From the NCBI GenBank assembly GCA_022510445.1, contig JAFLTN010000016.1, forward strand, positions 1-34,175: a stretch of 34,175 nucleotides of DNA, in the 5' to 3' direction. The stretch is from Muribaculaceae bacterium (GTDB taxonomy: Bacteria > Bacteroidota > Bacteroidia > Bacteroidales > Muribaculaceae). The position numbers and the translations under genes were made by a program. This document shows positions 31,709 through 34,175 of the stretch, in pieces; within the stretch, counting starts at the first letter, position 1; every line of letters starts with the position of its first letter. The notes under the pieces are model-generated. The model was not told the DNA's origin. It saw nothing but the letters and a program-made list of their open reading frames with translations, and made no database searches.

Positions 31709-31709
31709 T

Positions 31710-31935
31710 ATCTGTCGATAACTTGTAGAAAAGTTGTTTTTTATTTTTTCATACATTCATCACTCTTATTTTTTAAAAGATTTGATTTCTTCATCTTTTC
31801 TCCTATTATAAAAACATTCTCATTTCTTCCAAATTAAAAGTTAGAGAGATTTCCTTTTACTTATCTTCATGCAACATTGAGGTTTTACATATATTTTTAG
31901 ACCGCTTATTGACGTCGATTATAAAGGAATTTATT
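31710..31935. other. AT-rich spacer with no recognised gene
   Basis: Between the terminator and the nadA promoter lies about 225 bases of very AT-rich sequence with homopolymer T runs. I see no reading frame of note and no strong inverted repeat in it. Confidence 0.6.
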
Positions 31936-31967
31936 TAAATTTGCACTTATCAACAACTTGTTCATAA
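31936..31967 (+). promoter_or_regulatory. Candidate nadA promoter box with adjacent operator-like dyad
   Basis: TAAATTTG at 31936-31943 matches the -7 box exactly; the nearest upstream TTG (31909-31911) is 24 bases away, which is long. Four bases after the box begins a dyad, TTATCAACAA (31947-31956), C, TTGTTCATAA (31958-31967), imperfect at one pair. A dyad at the expected start site suggests a repressor site. The nadA leader would be about 185 bases. Confidence 0.45.
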
Positions 31968-32150
31968 TTATTTTATCATGTTGATTTTCAATTAAAGCTA
32001 ATGTCTACAACCTGCAAATAAGTCAACCTGAAACATCAATAACTCAATTTTCCAAATTTTTTGGTGAAAAGTTATCGTTCTTATCTACACCCTTTATTGT
32101 TGTTTTTATTCTTTTAATTTAATTTTTATAAAAGATAATATTAATAAAAA

Positions 32151-33101
32151 ATGGAGAAGAATCCCACCCTTGAACGTTTGAGTTGGTTGCGCGAAGAAAT
32201 TTCTCGACTTAAAAAAGAGAAAAATGCACTCATAATGGCTCATTATTATCAGAGAGATGAAATCCAGGAAATAGCAGATTTCATTGGTGATTCGCTGGCT
32301 CTGGCGAGACAGGCGGCAAAAACAGATGCCGATATCATAGTGATGTGTGGTGTGCATTTTATGGGGGAAACCGCCAAGATTCTTTCTCCTGAAAAGAAAG
32401 TTCTAATACCCGACACTGAAGCGGGATGTTCACTGGCTGACAGTTGTAATCCTGAAGAATTTGAAAAATTTGTAAAAGAGCATCCTGACCATACGGTGAT
32501 AAGCTATGTGAACACATCAGCAGCCGTAAAGGCTTTAACCGATATTGTCGTCACATCAGGAAATGCACGTCAGATTGTGGAACAGCTTCCTGAAGATGAA
32601 AAAATAATCTTCGGTCCTGATAAAAACTTAGGGGAATATATAAATAGTGTCACTGGAAGAAAAATGTTGCTTTGGGATGGAGCTTGCCATGTGCATGACA
32701 GATTTTCTCTTGAAAAGATAGCTCAGATGAAAAAGGAACATCCGGGAGCTAAGGTATTGGTTCATCCTGAATGTAGGAGACCTCTCCAACTTATAGCTGA
32801 CAAGGTAGGTTCCACGGCAGCTCTCCTTGATTTTGCTGCAAAAGATGATTCAAAGGAATATATAGTAGTGACGGAAAGCGGCATTCTTTTTGAAATGAAG
32901 AAGAAATGTCCGGAAAAAATATTTCTTGCAGCTCCGGCAGATGATGCAGAGTGTCAGTGTAATGAATGTAATTTCATGAAACTTAACACATTGGAGAAAG
33001 TTTATAGTTGTCTGCGTGATGAAAAACATGAAATTACCGTTGATCCCCTCATAGCTGAAAAAGCTGTGCGTCCCATTGAAAGAATGCTCGCAATGAGTTG
33101 A
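32151..33101 (+). CDS. nadA: Quinolinate synthase NadA
   Basis: 316 residues, the [4Fe-4S] enzyme that joins iminoaspartate and dihydroxyacetone phosphate into quinolinate for de novo NAD synthesis. Motifs: NALIMAHYYQRDEIQEIADF, VMCGVHFMGETAKILSP, and three cluster-type cysteines in AGCSLADSC, VHPECRRPL and the CQCNECNFMKLNTLEK segment. The triple-repeat domain layout is complete. nadB and nadC are not in the window. It lies 7 bases before the RNA methyltransferase gene, so the two are probably cotranscribed. The long upstream leader with a dyad suggests regulation at the promoter. Confidence 0.96.
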   Translation: MEKNPTLERLSWLREEISRLKKEKNALIMAHYYQRDEIQEIADFIGDSLALARQAAKTDADIIVMCGVHFMGETAKILSPEKKVLIPDTEAGCSLADSCNPEEFEKFVKEHPDHTVISYVNTSAAVKALTDIVVTSGNARQIVEQLPEDEKIIFGPDKNLGEYINSVTGRKMLLWDGACHVHDRFSLEKIAQMKKEHPGAKVLVHPECRRPLQLIADKVGSTAALLDFAAKDDSKEYIVVTESGILFEMKKKCPEKIFLAAPADDAECQCNECNFMKLNTLEKVYSCLRDEKHEITVDPLIAEKAVRPIERMLAMS

Positions 33102-33108
33102 AAAAATA

Positions 33109-33669
33109 GTGTTTTTATTAGAAAAGGATAATTTGGAAACTGACAGGAAGAAAAAGAATATAATAGAACTCACAAGGACAAGTCTGAGAGAATATAGGGA
33201 AAAGGAGAAGCTTCCGATAGCGGTCCTGCTTGATAATGTGAGGTCTATGTATAATGTAGGAGCTGTTTTCCGCACAGCAGACGCTTTTCTTTTACACGGC
33301 ATTATGCTTTCAGGAATTACGGGATGTCCTCCTCACCCTGAAATTTCGAAGACAGCTTTGGGAGCCGAAGAGAGTGTGGAATGGAGTTATTTCTCTGATT
33401 CTGTTAAGGCAGTTAAGGAAATGAAAAAGAAAGGTTGGAAGATTTGTGTATTGGAACAGACTCACAACAGTCTTCCCTTACAGGATTTCATACCTTTGAA
33501 AAATGAAAAATATCTCCTTGTTGCCGGAAATGAGGTGAACGGAGTAAATCAAGAAATAGTAGATAAGGCTGATATTGTAATAGAAATTCCACAGTATGGG
33601 GTTAAACACTCTCTTAATGTATCAGTGAGTGTTGGGATAGCCCTTTGGCAGATGGTAGAGAAATATTGA
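33109..33669 (+). CDS. TrmH/SpoU family RNA 2'-O-methyltransferase
   Basis: 186 residues. SPOUT-fold motifs: motif 1 DNVRSMYNVGAVFRTADAFL, motif 2 KYLLVAGNEVNGVNQEIVDK, motif 3 IVIEIPQYGVKHSLNVSVSV, forming the knot that binds SAM. It methylates a ribose in tRNA or rRNA; the exact site cannot be read. The start is taken as GTG 33109, 7 bases after nadA; TTG 33133 behind an AAAGGA sequence is an alternative that drops 8 residues. The family normally ranges from 150 to 260 residues, so it has only a short N-terminal extension. Confidence 0.92.
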   Translation: MFLLEKDNLETDRKKKNIIELTRTSLREYREKEKLPIAVLLDNVRSMYNVGAVFRTADAFLLHGIMLSGITGCPPHPEISKTALGAEESVEWSYFSDSVKAVKEMKKKGWKICVLEQTHNSLPLQDFIPLKNEKYLLVAGNEVNGVNQEIVDKADIVIEIPQYGVKHSLNVSVSVGIALWQMVEKY

Positions 33670-33700
33670 GTTCTAAAACAAAGTTTAACAGAATCAATAA

Positions 33701-33727
33701 TGCCTTGCCGGCAAATCCTACAAGGCA
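33701..33727 (+). terminator. Possible hairpin terminator after the RNA methyltransferase gene
   Basis: TGCCTTG (33701-33707) pairs exactly with CAAGGCA (33721-33727), 31 bases after the stop. There is no U-run after it on the plus strand, so function as a terminator is uncertain. Confidence 0.35.
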
Positions 33728-33769
33728 AATAAAGATTATAACAAAAGTGATAACAAGGAAGAGCACGCC

Positions 33770-33869
33770 GTTTTATATGCTGAAGAATCAATGTGGATTT
33801 CCCTACTCCTCTTTGTCCTAAAAGACCGATGCTCCTTACATCCCAATAATTCTTTCTCTGACATAACAA
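33770..33869 (-). pseudogene. N-terminal relic of a P-loop ATPase gene
   Basis: On the minus strand LLCQRKNYWDVRSIGLLGQR then GVGKSTLILQHIK is a convincing start of an AAA-type ATPase: GQRGVGKST is a Walker A motif with normal flanks. Directly after HIK the frame turns into sequence with no resemblance to an ATPase (RRALPCYHFCYNLYLPCRIC), and it ends within 75 codons while crossing the RNA methyltransferase gene. Upstream the same frame has TYDSIVN followed by a stop, suggesting the original start was further out. It is a truncated remnant, distinct in sequence from the intact ATPase at 592-1731. Confidence 0.65.
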
Positions 33870-34067
33870 TTAGTTTACAATGCTATCATAAGTCTTTTCA
33901 GAAAGTGGTGCCGTAGTCGGAGCGGTCGAGAGAGCGGTAGTTGATGGCTTTGGCGATTAGCATACAAAATTATCCGATTTGTTTCAAATATGTAAATTAT
34001 ACTGATTCATTTAAGTGGTAAACCACGCCCCCATTATCGAAAAATCAGTGTGTTCTGAGTTTTCTGG

Positions 34068-34175
34068 TTATTCCTCTTTATAGGATAAGGAAATTTTGAT
34101 TATTTCATCCAATGTATTTTTCATTTCTTCCAATGATATTATTTGTGTATTGGAAGGGACATGTACGAATAAAGC
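34068..34175 (-). CDS. 3' end of a gene continuing past the window, perhaps pyroglutamyl-peptidase
   Basis: The last 35 codons of a minus-strand frame entering from the right edge: ALFVHVPSNTQIISLEEMKN then TLDEIIKISLSYKEE and TAA at 34068-34070. FVHVP followed by SLEEMKNTLDEII resembles the C-terminus of pyrrolidone-carboxylate peptidase (FIHVP, then SLE.I..AL..AI), but the match is short. The 200 bases beyond its stop, to 33869, contain only a 21-codon GC-richer frame (33898-33963, ending RSLDRSDYGTTF) that I cannot place. Confidence 0.5.
   Translation of the reverse strand, partial: ALFVHVPSNTQIISLEEMKNTLDEIIKISLSYKEE

Larger units (their letters stand above)
31265..31709 (+). ncRNA. Candidate large structured RNA with tandem hairpin units, family not recognised
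   Basis: About 440 bases with no protein-coding frame but dense paired structure, ending in an intrinsic terminator on the plus strand. From 5' to 3': two similar hairpin units (31292-31369 and about 31391-31469); an 11-bp GC-rich stem TCCCGGCCGGC (31512-31522) with GTCGGCCGGGA (31548-31558) around an A-rich loop; a nested stem AACATCAAG (31587-31595) with CTTGATGTT (31656-31664) that encloses AAGGTTA (31610-31616) with TAACCTT (31641-31647). ACGAAAAGG (31573-31581) could alternatively pair with CCTTTTCGT (31644-31652), so two conformations are possible. It lacks the signature segments I would expect of RNase P RNA (GAGGAAAGTC-type) or tmRNA (tRNA-like ends). The 5' end is approximate: no consensus promoter was found upstream. 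The downstream gene nadA starts 440 bases past the terminator, so this is a free RNA rather than its leader. Confidence 0.65.

Noticed and set aside
31265-31709. RNase P RNA or tmRNA
   Set aside because: The GAGGAAAGTC-type P RNA core and the tRNA-like ends or GGTTTCGACA-type segment of tmRNA are not present, and the box pattern fits neither.
31947-32089. Three sequences one base away from DnaA boxes (TTATCAACA, TGTTCATAA, TTATCTACA) in AT-rich DNA, suggesting a replication origin
   Set aside because: All miss the same conserved position, two of them form a single dyad at a likely promoter start, and no dnaA, dnaN or other origin genes are nearby.

Overview
This 34 kb window looks like chromosomal DNA from a gut-type Bacteroidales bacterium; Muribaculaceae would fit, but that family placement is inference. 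The grounds are several promoters of the Bacteroidetes form (TTTG, 18-22 bases, TAnnTTTG), lipoprotein signals with an acidic stretch after the lipid-bearing cysteine, a fused gamma-alpha KorA, a DUF4286-like protein before ruvC, a YfhO family protein, and AT-rich spacers. Most genes are core housekeeping genes on the minus strand. Small accessory segments lie at both ends and in the spacers.

Layout. 1-2.8 kb is accessory: a truncated reading frame, a DUF4143-type ATPase, a WYL regulator, and a broken second copy of the WYL gene's 3' end. 2.9-6.9 kb is a plus-strand biosynthetic-looking group: a stand-alone NRPS-like adenylation enzyme, a GNAT acetyltransferase and an esterase-like hydrolase overlapping by 4 bases each, then a membrane acyltransferase with its own promoter. 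7.0-8.9 kb holds a DUF4286-like gene, ruvC and deoC. 8.9-14.1 kb (minus) holds a surface-type lipoprotein, fabF, acpP and the 2-oxoacid:ferredoxin oxidoreductase korAB. 14.2-21.6 kb (minus) holds xerD, a methyltransferase-like gene, a YfhO family protein, an Lrp regulator, a LolC/E-type permease, rbfA, an O-methyltransferase and aroQ.

21.6-23.5 kb is an RNA-rich stretch: tRNA-Asp, a 33-codon zinc-finger mini-gene, a TlpA-like lipoprotein, tRNA-Thr, and a probable 4.5S SRP RNA only 4 bases upstream of that tRNA. 23.5-31 kb (minus) holds a secreted glycosidase, a small helical protein, a decayed SGNH/GDSL hydrolase, rnr, an LD-carboxypeptidase and a radical SAM enzyme.

31.05-32.15 kb has no protein gene. 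It contains what looks like a structured plus-strand RNA of about 440 bases, with two hairpin units repeated at a 100-base period, four GAUGCC(C)AAG boxes, a long GC-rich hairpin, a nested stem and a terminator. I do not recognise its family; it is the best candidate here for something undescribed. After it come nadA behind a promoter with an operator-like dyad, a TrmH-type methyltransferase, a relic of another P-loop ATPase, and the 3' end of a gene leaving the window.
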